Assembly: GCA_018389105.1 (NCBI GenBank)
Contig: JACATO010000309.1
Coordinates: forward strand, 310,001-374,000
DNA length: 64,000 nt
Direction of reading: 5' to 3'
Source: Nautilus pompilius
Taxonomy: Eukaryota; Mollusca; Cephalopoda; Nautilida; Nautilidae
The first letter of the stretch is position 1, and each line of letters starts with the position of its first letter. Below, one piece after another: positions 21,701 to 28,568 of this stretch. The notes under the pieces were generated by a model, which had not been told where the DNA came from, searched no databases, and saw only the letters and a list, made by a program, of their open reading frames with translations. Both the position numbers and the translations under genes were made by a program.

Positions 21701-22592
21701 GGGTAAGCAACCATGTTCTGGTTTAAGGCTGCCATGTTGCCCATGTAAAAAATGAGTGATAGGGGGAACCCGGTTTTTTTTTTTATTATTTATGTAATTT
21801 CAATAAGAAATTCCTTGTATTCAACTTCGAATTTCAGCACTTTTTAAAAAAATTCTGTGTTCCTTTTTAGTTTTCTCCGCAGTTACATTAAGGGAGGGGC
21901 CTTTTCTATTGACAGTCCACCGATGTACTCCTTGGAATAGGGAGAAGCTGCAAAAACTAATTTTCACTAAGGAATAATTGGAAACGGTCAAGACTTTTTT
22001 GCATTTCTAACACGAGAGTTTACTTTCAGCTGCATTTTCTCCCTCCCCCCCAACCAGATTCCTTTTTAGATAAGTGGTTTGCGACTGTCCTTTTGGTGCA
22101 GTTGGCACCAGACGCTGGATGAAAGCTGATTTGCCTTTGTCTCCATCACAAGCAATGATTTTACTTGTAATGGATCCGGCGGGAAAAGGGGACTGCAAAA
22201 CAGTGTACACAGCAGCACTGGGGGGTTAGCAGGCAGAATTCACAAGAAACGCCATTGTAAACCGAATTCTATCAAGCAAGGGGAGGCATGCAAATTCTCC
22301 TTCATCATCCAGGTTATCAAAAACTCTATAATATTAAGCATCCAATTGGGTAAAAAAATCTGTATTTGTTTTGCAGGTCGTACAAGAAGCACTCGATAAA
22401 GCTCGTGTTGGACGAACCTGCATAGTGATTGCTCACAGACTGTCGACAGTCCAGAATGCAGACAGAATTGCTGTGATTGACAAAGGCTCTGTTGTGGAGA
22501 AGGGAAGCCATTCCCAACTTCTTGCCCTCAATGGAATCTACAGTATGCTAAGTAAAACACTGAGCAGCAGCAACAAGAACAACAGGCTCTAG
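180..22592 (+). CDS. ABCB1-like: ABCB1/MDR1-type full ABC transporter, 3' part (16 exons, 769 codons)
   Basis: P-glycoprotein-family efflux pump, a plasma-membrane protein that uses ATP to export hydrophobic compounds (family knowledge). The spliced exons 180-350, 4013-4174, 7006-7030, 9243-9406, 9782-9931, 10720-10824, 11953-12030, 13614-13697, 15118-15321, 15865-15965, 16233-16373, 16945-17101, 17327-17524, 18240-18446, 20034-20180 and 22377-22592 total 2310 nt and stay in phase. Counting from the first visible codon, the order is NBD1 end (1-111), charged linker (about 112-185), TMD2 (about 190-500) and NBD2 (about 515-745), then a short Ser/Asn-rich tail. NBD2 has the A-loop Tyr (YPTRP), Walker [11 protein letters not shown]-loop SQEP, signature LSGGQKQ, Walker B with catalytic Glu ([11 protein letters not shown]) and H-loop AHRLS. 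Family members are about 1280 residues, so about 510 N-terminal codons lie upstream of the window. Orthology to a specific vertebrate ABCB is not shown; ABCB4 or ABCB11 types cannot be separated here. Confidence 0.96.
1166..1513 (+). other. Exon-like ORF island in the first transporter intron, unrecognised
   Basis: An open frame runs from 1166 (after a TGA) to TAA at 1511-1513, with an ATG at 1208. A perfect donor GTGAGT lies at 1313 and a strong acceptor (TTTCATTTCCAG) ends at 1384. The 72-bp piece between them is a multiple of three and open, so both spliced and unspliced readings stay in frame. The minus strand is also open over 1045-1251. I do not recognise either product. It may be a decayed mobile-element ORF, a chance frame, or a small nested exon. 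Confidence 0.25.
1670..2470 (+). mobile_element. Degenerate Tigger/pogo-like transposase relic
   Basis: Scattered frames resemble a CENP-B/DDE_1-type transposase in the right order. Near 1680-1750 there is an N-terminal [22 protein letters not shown] stretch with a later RAAAQLG. At about 2137-2240 lies [17 protein letters not shown] followed by [13 protein letters not shown], which fits the core segment K-x-W-M-T-S-x-x-F-x-x-W-L. At about 2415-2460 is [16 protein letters not shown], which fits the C-terminal region. Stops and frameshifts separate them, so it is long dead. Element ends and terminal repeats were not found. Confidence 0.55.
4013..4174 (+). CDS. ABCB exon 2 of window: NBD1 H-loop
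   Basis: The acceptor is CAG at 4010-4012 and the donor GTAAGC at 4175. The 54 codons are phase 0 to 0. The exon contains the H-loop [14 protein letters not shown], whose His contacts the ATP gamma-phosphate in the family. It then gives the end of NBD1, finishing with a [12 protein letters not shown] stretch that leads to the linker. The 162-bp length fits the usual MDR exon layout. Confidence 0.95.
4448..5189. mobile_element. hAT-type non-autonomous element (742 bp) with 8-bp target duplication
   Basis: The left end reads CAGTGATGGAAATGGG and the right end is its exact reverse complement for 16 bp (5174-5189). Outside the ends, ATCATGGC (4440-4447) and GTCATGGC (5190-5197) match at 7 of 8 bases. 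An 8-bp duplication with CAGTGATG-type ends is the hallmark of the hAT superfamily. No transposase frame is seen inside, so it would need enzyme supplied from elsewhere. It sits in the intron between 4175 and 7005. Confidence 0.8.
4796..4921. repeat. Diverged 63-bp tandem duplication inside the hAT element
   Basis: CTGGCTGATCATCGTACG at 4796 is repeated as CTGACTGATCATTGTATG at 4859. The following bases also match in order (TATATA.TACAAATAGC against TATATAGTACATATAGC; GTAAACTG in both). The copies differ at many sites, so the duplication is old. Confidence 0.6.
7006..7030 (+). CDS. ABCB exon 3 of window: 25-bp micro-exon at linker start
   Basis: The acceptor TTTTTTCAG precedes 7006 and a perfect donor GTAAGT follows at 7031. 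The exon encodes RQAVESGL plus the first base of the next codon, so it enters in phase 0 and leaves in phase 1. The next exon starts in the matching phase. Leaving it out would shift the frame and destroy the second half of the transporter, so it must be constitutive if the gene works. It could be missed by automatic gene callers. Confidence 0.85.
7357..8166 (+). mobile_element. Tigger/pogo deletion derivative, copy 1 (810 bp)
   Basis: The element is flanked by TA on both sides (7355-7356 and 8167-8168). It starts CAGGCGGATCCCTGG and ends with the inverse CCTGGAGACTCTGCCTG. Inside, from ATG at 7524, is the N-terminal part of a CENP-B-like transposase: a basic start ([19 protein letters not shown]), then the helix-turn-helix region [14 protein letters not shown] and [15 protein letters not shown] one-base insertion near 7630 and a short deletion near 7655 break the frame. 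The DDE catalytic part is missing. A second copy with the same layout is at 58927. Confidence 0.88.
7524..8021 (+). pseudogene. Broken N-terminal Tigger transposase fragment, copy 1
   Basis: This is the CENP-B-type DNA-binding N-terminus plus a short following segment ([19 protein letters not shown], then [19 protein letters not shown] in another frame). It ends at a TAA near 8019, with no catalytic triad. Frameshifts lie near 7630, 7655 and 7850. In the family this domain binds the terminal repeats; here it cannot be made as one chain. Confidence 0.8.
9243..9406 (+). CDS. ABCB exon 4 of window: charged linker
   Basis: The acceptor is TTACAG at 9237-9242 and the donor GTAAAT at 9407. With the base carried over from the micro-exon it encodes 55 codons and ends in phase 0. 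The product is hydrophilic: an acidic stretch ([10 protein letters not shown]) is followed by a basic Ser/Thr cluster ([16 protein letters not shown]). That layout matches the regulatory linker between the two halves of P-glycoproteins, a known target of PKA and PKC. Phosphorylation here is an inference. Confidence 0.9.
9782..9931 (+). CDS. ABCB exon 5 of window: linker end and TM7
   Basis: The acceptor CTCTTTAG ends at 9781; the donor GTAAGC begins at 9932. The 50 codons are phase 0. The exon starts with the linker end ([20 protein letters not shown]) and continues into a hydrophobic segment containing [17 protein letters not shown]. This is the conserved TM7 entry of ABCB TMD2, where the family has a G-N/G-x-P-x-F-A pattern. 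Confidence 0.95.
10720..10824 (+). CDS. ABCB exon 6 of window: extracellular loop and TM8
   Basis: The acceptor CTCCACAG ends at 10719. The donor GTCAGG begins at 10825 and is weaker than the others but lies in the right phase. The 35 codons start with [19 protein letters not shown], a short outer loop, and continue into a hydrophobic TM8 segment that ends LLRLAQ. A second GT at 10830 would break the frame. Confidence 0.93.
11953..12030 (+). CDS. ABCB exon 7 of window: TM8 end and intracellular helix
   Basis: The acceptor TTTGGCAG ends at 11952; the donor GTAAGT begins at 12031. The 26 codons start [20 protein letters not shown] and contain the conserved GxxLTxRLR motif. In the family this begins the intracellular extension that couples TMD2 to the NBDs. 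The 78-bp length is the standard one for this exon. Confidence 0.95.
12137..12303 (+). repeat. SINE-like repeat
   Basis: A B-box-like promoter element AGTTCAATTCCCGC lies at 12173-12186. Further on the sequence reads GTAGGTTTCTTCC and then CTGGTTTTCTCCCACATCC, which resembles the conserved 'GGTTTCCTCCCACA' body seen in several animal SINEs. A poly-A run ends it at about 12306. Length and layout fit a tRNA-derived SINE, although the A box is not clear. It accounts for the open frame over 12092-12478. Confidence 0.5.
12845..13090. mobile_element. Miniature inverted-repeat element, possibly piggyBac-type
   Basis: The left end reads TTAACCCTTCAAACCCATTA. The reverse complement of the right end reads TTGACCCTTTGAACCCTGAT; about three quarters of positions agree. 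TTAA followed by CCCTT is typical of piggyBac ends, whose target site is TTAA; one side here is TTGA by mutation. The 246 bp contain no coding frame. Confidence 0.45.
13614..13697 (+). CDS. ABCB exon 8 of window: intracellular coupling helix
   Basis: The acceptor follows a long pyrimidine run (TTTTTTTTTTCCTCCCACATTTTCCAG) ending at 13613; the donor GTAAGT begins at 13698. The 28 codons start [20 protein letters not shown]. They match the coupling-helix signature W/YFDxPxNxxGALTxRL, which docks into the NBD groove in ABC exporters. The 84-bp length is standard. Confidence 0.95.
15118..15321 (+). CDS. ABCB exon 9 of window: TM9 and TM10
   Basis: The acceptor CTTCTAG ends at 15117; the donor GTAGGC begins at 15322. 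The 68 codons hold two hydrophobic segments around the conserved [15 protein letters not shown] stretch. A cytosolic portion ending in a Lys-rich and acidic segment ([12 protein letters not shown]) follows. The 204-bp length equals that of the matching MDR exon. Confidence 0.96.
15865..15965 (+). CDS. ABCB exon 10 of window: second intracellular loop
   Basis: The acceptor TTGACACAG ends at 15864; the donor GTAAGT begins at 15966. The 101 bp enter in phase 0 and leave in phase 2. They encode [20 protein letters not shown] and onward. This is the conserved EAxxNxRTxxSL helix that follows TM10 on the cytosolic side in this family. Confidence 0.95.
16233..16373 (+). CDS. ABCB exon 11 of window: TM11
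   Basis: The acceptor TTCTTTGTAG ends at 16232; the donor GTACAT begins at 16374. The 141 bp are phase 2 to 2. The product begins [20 protein letters not shown] and runs into a hydrophobic TM11 segment rich in Tyr and Ala, then the outer loop [13 protein letters not shown]11 lines the drug pocket in P-glycoproteins. Confidence 0.94.
   Translation, partial: EEPQKVSPVWADLWVFTMCHLFCLCSCILLWILLGASWRNGILLCF
16945..17101 (+). CDS. ABCB exon 12 of window: TM12 and entry to NBD2
   Basis: The acceptor TCTGTTGCAG ends at 16944; the donor GTAAGC begins at 17102. Two carried bases plus 157 bp give 53 codons ending in phase 0. The exon encodes TM12 ([20 protein letters not shown]), then the DLAKAKMAA helix conserved in the family, then [13 protein letters not shown], which leads into NBD2. 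Confidence 0.95.
17327..17524 (+). CDS. ABCB exon 13 of window: NBD2 A-loop and Walker A
   Basis: The acceptor ends at 17326 after a run of T followed by ATT repeats; the donor GTAAGT begins at 17525. The 66 codons hold the A-loop Tyr in FRYPTRPDV, which stacks on adenine in the family, and Walker [10 protein letters not shown] at about 17449-17475. They then give [14 protein letters not shown]. All expected residues are present. Confidence 0.97.
18240..18446 (+). CDS. ABCB exon 14 of window: NBD2 Q-loop
   Basis: The acceptor CAATTTCAG ends at 18239; the donor GTAAGT begins at 18447. The 69 codons contain [19 protein letters not shown] with the Q-loop Gln, then SIAKNIAYG and the helical subdomain ending [11 protein letters not shown]. 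The 207-bp length is standard for MDR genes. Confidence 0.97.
18741..18770. repeat. (AT)n microsatellite
   Basis: About 14 uninterrupted AT units within the intron that follows the NBD2 Q-loop exon. It is likely length-polymorphic. Confidence 0.9.
19388..19471. repeat. 84-bp near-palindrome able to form a long hairpin
   Basis: The left arm TACTAGGGACATTCAA and onward (19388-19418) matches the reverse complement of the right arm TACTGGGGACATTCAA (19441-19471) at roughly 24 of 31 positions. The loop is about 22 bases. Ends beginning TA fit a Tc1/mariner-type miniature element. It lies on the sense strand of the transporter intron, so it would be transcribed as a hairpin. Confidence 0.7.
20034..20180 (+). 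CDS. ABCB exon 15 of window: NBD2 signature and Walker B
   Basis: The acceptor TTCTGTTTTAG ends at 20033; the donor GTAAAG begins at 20181. The 49 codons open [19 protein letters not shown], the second ABC signature. They continue through [12 protein letters not shown] to Walker [12 protein letters not shown] with the catalytic Glu. The sequence is a clear internal paralogue of the exon at 180-350. Confidence 0.97.
20965..21550 (-). mobile_element. Decayed Tc1-like transposase relic
   Basis: Reading on the minus strand, 21168 to 20965 gives [10 protein letters not shown], which fits the Tc1 motif HDNDPKHT around the second catalytic Asp. It is followed by [10 protein letters not shown] and [14 protein letters not shown], which fit SPDLNPIEHLWD, and an IWKNLAKII end. 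Upstream, at about 21411-21190, WIDVTKQ and [15 protein letters not shown] resemble the middle of the enzyme. Stops and changes at catalytic sites show it is dead. It lies in the last transporter intron. Confidence 0.65.
22377..22592 (+). CDS. ABCB terminal exon: NBD2 H-loop, C-terminus, stop
   Basis: The acceptor TTGTTTTGCAG ends at 22376. The 71 codons and TAG contain the H-loop ([18 protein letters not shown]), then [20 protein letters not shown]. They finish with a short polar tail rich in Ser and Asn. The stop sits about where vertebrate P-glycoproteins end, so the gene looks complete at this side. Confidence 0.97.
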   Translation, partial: VVQEALDKARVGRTCIVIAHRLSTVQNADRIAVIDKGSVVEKGSHSQLLALNGIYSMLSKTLSSSNKNNRL

Positions 22593-22905
22593 AAATAATC
22601 TTCATGGTGCGAAAGTTACTGCACAATCATACCAAAGTCATGGTTTCATAGCAAAACATTTGAACTGCTACATTCCTTTCTTTCAATTTCAGGAAATTGT
22701 TTCTTACAGTCACAACACTACGAAATGTTTTATATTGAGAATAGCTATCGCGTGCATCAATATTCTGTTAACAGAAAACAATTTAGTTTTCTGAAAGTCC
22801 CTGTAGCGCTTTCCTTTTTCCCCTTTTGTATTAAGAAGTTTAGTTAATTTTATTTCAATGATTTTTTTTTTTACTTTGCAATAAATTACAAACTTCAGTA
22901 GATAA
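22593..22905 (+). other. Probable 3' UTR and poly(A) signal of the ABCB gene
   Basis: AT-rich non-coding sequence follows the TAG. A canonical AATAAA lies at 22880-22885, about 290 bases after the stop. A second weaker possibility is an AATAAA-containing stretch near 22974. Which one is used cannot be told from the sequence alone. Confidence 0.5.
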
Positions 22906-25900
22906 AGTAACACAAGTTAGAAAAAATATATATCTATAAAGGTTCCATGAATAACTATTTCTACTAGTTTCAATAATAAACCTACGAAAACAGCTGTGGT
23001 ATTCAAATGAACTTTTACCACTTAACGATTACTGATGTTCAACCAAACCATCAGCATTCATTTCTGACATGTTCTTCTTTTCTACAGAATACCACACCTA
23101 TGCAATATGATTCTCAGCACAGTTACCTAGTTCCCCCCCTTCTTAGGTAACTTTTTCAACACTATCAATGAAGATATAGTGTTCATGTGTATCAATAATT
23201 TAAATATACAACCACTTAAGATATTTTTTTTCAAATCAGGGAAGTGCTATCTGAAGTTATAATACTAATAGGTTCTGACAGGTGAAAGGGCTCTAAGTCA
23301 CTAACAAAGTTGTCAAAATGGCAAACGCTCTTTCTCGTGCTCCTAAATGGTTTGTTATTTTTTGATGTAGAACACTTTCTCTGTTGTAGATTTGTTGACT
23401 CATAAGCTGAACCAAATAGTATAAAGGTAGGAACAATAGTTGATTTGTGTGTTACCTTTTTATTTTTTGTTTCAGAAAGAATAGAGAGTTTGAATTGGTT
23501 AAATTCATGAATAAATAGAAATGTAGATAACCAATTTTTTTTTTTGCTGTTTTTTCAACTCATATCAAAAAGCCACTGAAAAAAGTAAAACATTCATCCG
23601 CTTTAATGTCATATGCTTAAACTGTCAGAAATTCTGAGATGCAGACCCATGTGTACATTCTAACTTCTTGCTGCTAGAATGGTTTTCATCTAATATGCTA
23701 CTGACTTAAATGCCATTCTCCACAACTAACCGTAACGTAAATACAAGTCTTCATTAAACTCTCTGTGAACTCCATATTCCCAGCCCAATATATGTATATA
23801 TATATATATATGCCTCAGAAGTGTACAAGGCTAAGTAGGAAGCTTAACAACAGCTCCTAAACTTTCTGCTGTCTTCCACTTTCTATTGTATTTGTAAAGA
23901 AAAGACAGCTCAGAAATGTAATGCAGCCATTGAATTTATACTCAAGAACTTAACCTGGGTAGGAGGTGAGTCAGTCACAGAGGGGGGGGGAGGGTTAAGG
24001 GGGTTGGTTGTTAGCCCTGCAGGCTATACCAGCCTACTCACTTAGAAAGTCTTAAAGCTGAGTGATATCCAGCTCACCTCTTTGTTACCACACACACACA
24101 CACACAAACTTTTATAATTAGGTTAGCTACACCAGCAGCATAGGGCCAACCAAACCCAAGTCAATGATCTGGTACAAAAGGAAACATCCTGTAAGCCAGT
24201 CTAAGTCAGCACTGAGATTGAAAACCCTGATAACTTATGCAACTGACCATCCACCAATAAAGCAACATATTACAAAAAAAAAAAAACAGTAGTACAGGGT
24301 TAAACAGATGATTTCAGAACTTCAGCTACGCAGAGTATCACTATTCTCTGTGATCACTTGCATTTCTCATCATTCTGCCATTATTCAGCAACTTATTGTG
24401 GTCTGCAAAGCTGCATCTTCATTAACACTTCATTTCATAACTAGGACCCTATGGTGATGATGACACAACTTCAATGCACAAGCATTTTCATTTTACTGCA
24501 CCCAGTAAGAAATTCAAAACATAAAAGAAAAAAAAAAAAAAACAAAGAGGGGGGAAGGGGCATCTTTTAATAGTGAACCTCTTTCATATGTGTATAAATT
24601 TTGTGGACTTTTCAAAATGCCAGCATCATAAGCTCAAAGGCGCATACATTATCCAGTAAACCATTCAGTTAGGTATCCTGCTCTTACTGATCATTGATTG
24701 GCTGACTGGGCTTTGCATATATGATTTTTCATAATTAACTAAAGTCTTTCATTTTATACATGAAACCATTTTTAAAAATAAAATCAGAGAAAAACTAAAC
24801 ATTAAGCTCTAGAAACCAGTGACCAGGCCAACAAATATTTTATGTATTTTGGCGCAGGATAACTAGCGTACTCTCTAATTTGAAACTAAACTAACGCAAG
24901 TGAACGTTGGTTGCTTAAATGAACAGTAAGCAAACTATTATGATAAACTGGTCATTGTAGCTTATTGTTACTAAAGCGACTTATCTCTATTTTAGCTGTT
25001 ATATGCATCTTCTTCACTGGCTTTTGTAGACTACTGTCTCACTATGTGACATATTAATAATTCAGAATTAAAAATAATATTTTGTATACTTTTCTGTATT
25101 AAAGAAAATTATTATTTTTTTAATAAATGAAGCGTTTTGTTTTCTTTTCTTATTCAAATTCAAGCTGAGTTTTTTTCTTGCAGAAATTTAGTCTAATTTC
25201 CGTTCTTCTCTCCTCGACAGACGCCTGACATGATGTCTGGCCATGGTTTGCTTCACAGATGGGGCAAGTCAGGGTTAACTTCACAAATTTCATACCAATG
25301 AGTTATTTTGCATATTTAGGGTACGACAATTACAGACACCATGACACACAGCAGTAGCATTAAAAACTAATCTAAAAAAAAATCAAGTTTCCAGTAGTAG
25401 ATTTTGCATGTGGACTTTCAGATCCCAAACTGAAAATACGGTGGATGGCAGCAGATGGCCAAGATGTGTACAACATACCAGCATGAATTTGGTGCCTGCT
25501 GGGGATGACTTGGTTTGGCAAACTTTCTATAGTATGTTGGGGGGGTCTCGATTTTCTGTACCAGTCCGGCAGCATGGGTTTCCTCCCACAGCTAAACAGG
25601 AATTCCAGTGGAGATTCTGCCACCTGAACCTTGGATATCGTGTTGGAGGCTGGGCACAAGACAAACCATGCGGCTTCATGACTTCAGAAACAGAACAGGG
25701 ATACCATTAAAACTGGTTTTCACTCAGACAGTTGACTCTGAGAGGATATTAAGTTATTATGGAAACAGAAGATGCAGCAGACAAAGCAACTACTCCATTA
25801 TAATCCAAAGATGAAACTTACTTCCTTGACTGCTGACAACTTCTTTTCACCAGTCCACATTCTGTCAGGTACCACTGTTTATAATTTGATTCCAACGTCA

Positions 25901-25999
25901 AAAATAGTTAAGAAAATTACCTGACGCCCACGAATCTAATAAATTAAACACATTTCCATGGTTGCTGTCTTGAGAGGGAAGAAGATATTGTGACATCAG
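22906..25999. other. Intergenic AT-rich stretch with one ambiguous ORF island
   Basis: The stretch holds a (TA)n run at about 23789-23811, a G run near 23981, an (AC)n run near 24090-24107 and an A run near 24530. On the minus strand 25293-25150 is open for 47 codons with two CxxC/Cys-rich spots (TCPICEANHGQTSC) and ends TAA. On the plus strand the same place has a strong acceptor (CGTTCTTCTCTCCTCGACAG, ending 25220). A further minus-strand exon-like piece at 25649-25479 has an acceptor and a GTATGT donor. The pieces do not join into one convincing gene. Confidence 0.4.
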
Positions 26000-28310
26000 A
26001 CCTGTGCAACTACAGGGCGCTCCCGGGGGGGGGGGTGGGGAATCTCCGAAACTCCCTGACTCTACACGTTCATCATTAACGAAAGGAAAGAGATGCAGTA
26101 TACAATGTCCATCTTCTCAGCCTGGATCGCCAAACGGCGATAGCCGACCACTTATTCCTTAATTAAATACATTAAGCAAGGTTGGATGCTGTAGCAGAAA
26201 ACAACAAGAACCTATTATTTTGAACGGGTATAAAAAGAATACCTTAAGGTAGGAAAACAGCTGATCTCCCGGTGAGTTTGCGTCCGGGCAAAGAGGGGCT
26301 CCCATCTTCAAGAGTCTTCTACATCAGCACCATGCAGCAGAGAGAGAGAGAGGAAGGTCTCCTTCCGCTTGCTTCTGCTCTACGCGCCCCCCGTTCGATT
26401 CTTGGCATTGACTGATGCCAGATATTACCAGCGGGATACCCAGTAATTTACGGGGGCTTCGTACTCGCAGTTGGGCCGCTCATTCCGTGGAGAATTTCCA
26501 GAAGAATCGGTAGACATTAAGGTGTAAGCGACCGGTTCGCGAGTTGGTCCAAAACGGGCGCCTTTACCGACTCTAAATTAGACTCTAAGTTGTTCCGATC
26601 CCTAATAATAATAATAATGGTATAAAAACAACCACTTAGCTCAGGAATATCTACGTTTACATCTTCCAAGATGATTTTCAAACCTTTTTCTTCCATATTC
26701 TACTATTGCCGATAGATGGCAGCACAAATATCATTACGTAATAGCAAAAATATAGAATGGCTTCTTTTATGGCCACACGCGGCCTTACTGCGGTCATATG
26801 ACCTCTGCACCAGACAAGGGTCAGGGTTCCTCAGCCTGAGGATCTTCCTTCTTATTCCGTCTACAAAAAGAAGACGACGAAATTAACATCGACGGAATAT
26901 AATTATAACAAAAAACAATCGTTTTTTTAAGCTAATTTAACCTCTAAAAAAAAAAGAAAGATGGGCTCCTCCAGGGGGGCACACACACACACTGGCCCCT
27001 GGGCGAACCGTCTGGTCGGGTAGGCTCCTCGGATGCAGGTGCACGTCCATTGGCGAATGTCGCACCTCTGGAGGAGATTGAAAGAGAAGAAGAAGAAGAA
27101 GAAGAGTTTTTTTTTACGAGTTAACAGTAAAAATAGCTAAATAAGATTGGGTGTCTGCCCAGTAATAATAATAACAATAAGATGAGGATGAGGATGAAGA
27201 AGAGGACGACGGTCTTTAAGGGGAGATTCGTCAGATAACTCTGCTCAGAACAGTGGAGGGATGGACAGACACCACTGCAGGTGAGGGCACAGGTACTGGA
27301 GCGGGACCCCATCCCCATCCCCTCAGGGTAGGAACTACAGGTTTTCTGGGATACCTCGGTCGGCGTCGTTCGTTCGAGTCAACTGTTTGCCTGCCCCAGG
27401 TAGGTAAGGGGGACGGCGTGGTTCAGGGCGGGGATGGAGCACCTGCGCACCTGGTTGCAGAAAGACGACAGGCGACGAACCTGTAAACGATCGGGAAAGT
27501 ACCGGGCGTCTGTCGTTTGCGCCACTTTATTATAGTAACGATAACTATTATTGTTTTTTTTTATACACCTATCACCCCTCCGCGCAGAAGTCCGGCCGGC
27601 CGGCGGACGAGTCCACCGCGAGGCGAGGAGTCGGACCGGACCGACGACGGTACCCGGCGCCGAGTTCGTGTCCGCCACCAACCGGCGGAGAGCCCATGGA
27701 GTCTTCTCTTCCCGCCTGCCGACAGGACAATGAAAGGTAGGAGATGCGCGGAAAGTCGGTTACGGGTTACGGTCGAGGTGAAGGGAGCACGCACCCTCCC
27801 TTTAGATAACTAACCAACCAGCGGTTTTGGATAGGTAAACATCAAAGGGGACGGAGGAGTCACGAGCGGCTCTTCGCCTACCTGAGCGAATGGCTGGCTG
27901 TTAAGGTAGGAGGTTCAGGGGTGGGGGGGGGCTACCAGAACTTTCAACAAAGAAATGGGGATGTTGTCAGGGGTAACTGGCCAACCCCCCCAAAAAAGTA
28001 AAGAAGTTTTACTTTACCTGTAGGAATCCTTGGTTCGCCCCACACCTTGAATACTCTGCGCAGGTGTGGAGGCTGGGATGTTTCCGGGTCTTAAGCCTTT
28101 GGAATAAATACCCTGAATGGTGGGGAAATACCAGATCTCAATAGAAGTTCGATTAATAAATAAACGGGGGGGGGGGTCGAGCGAGGGGACAGGGAGCCGT
28201 TACTAACATTAAGGGTCATAATTATAAGTAAGCTAAAATTTCTGCCTCTGTTATGTACACGGTGGCCCTGACTAAGTCCAGAACAGATCAGTGATCCGGT
28301 CCCTCCTGGC
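26000..28310. promoter_or_regulatory. GC- and CpG-rich region, probable promoter zone
   Basis: Base composition changes sharply from the AT-rich surroundings. CpG is frequent, most of all at 27560-27720 (GGCCGGCCGGCGG, GAGGCGAGGAGTCGG and similar). A (GAA)n run sits at about 27088-27107. Short ATG exons with donors exist on both strands: plus 27696-27736, and minus 26305-26243 (ATG GGA GCC to a GTATTC donor). Such a zone fits a CpG-rich, possibly two-way promoter; no TATA box or other core element is convincing. Confidence 0.45.
27696..27736 (+). CDS. Candidate first coding exon of an unrecognised plus-strand gene
   Basis: ATG in good context (GAGCCCATGGAG) opens MESSLPACRQDNE and leaves in phase 2 at the donor AAAG|GTAGGA. 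It lies in the CpG-rich zone. Its phase joins correctly to the candidate exon at 40134-40248, and from there to 43888. The support is start context, donor and phase only; no domain is seen and the implied first intron is 12.4 kb. Confidence 0.25.
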
Positions 28311-28320
28311 AAAAGCAGAG

Positions 28321-28568
28321 AATATAATTATACCTACCTTTACTATATAGCTTAACCTGTTACCTTTAAGGGAAAGTTATTAAATATAATTATACCTACC
28401 TTTACTATATAGCTTAACCTGTTACCTTTAAGGGAAAGTTATTAAATATAATTATACCTACCTTTACTATATAGCTTAACCTGTTACCTTTAAGGGAAAG
28501 TTATTAAATATAATTATACCTACCTTTACTATATAGCTTAACCTGTTACCTTTAAGGGAAAGTTATTA
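28321..28568. repeat. Perfect tandem array, 4 copies of 62 bp
   Basis: Copies start at 28321, 28383, 28445 and 28507 and appear identical over all 62 bases; the match stops at 28568-28569. The unit includes TATACCTACCTTTACTATAT and GTTACCTTTAAGGGAAAG. The lack of any difference between copies points to a recent expansion or to an assembly effect. Confidence 0.95.

Noticed and set aside
27517..27813. Arg-rich open frames on both strands
   Set aside because: Long frames are expected in GC-rich DNA by lack of stops; composition (Arg, Pro, Gly) reflects base content, not a protein.
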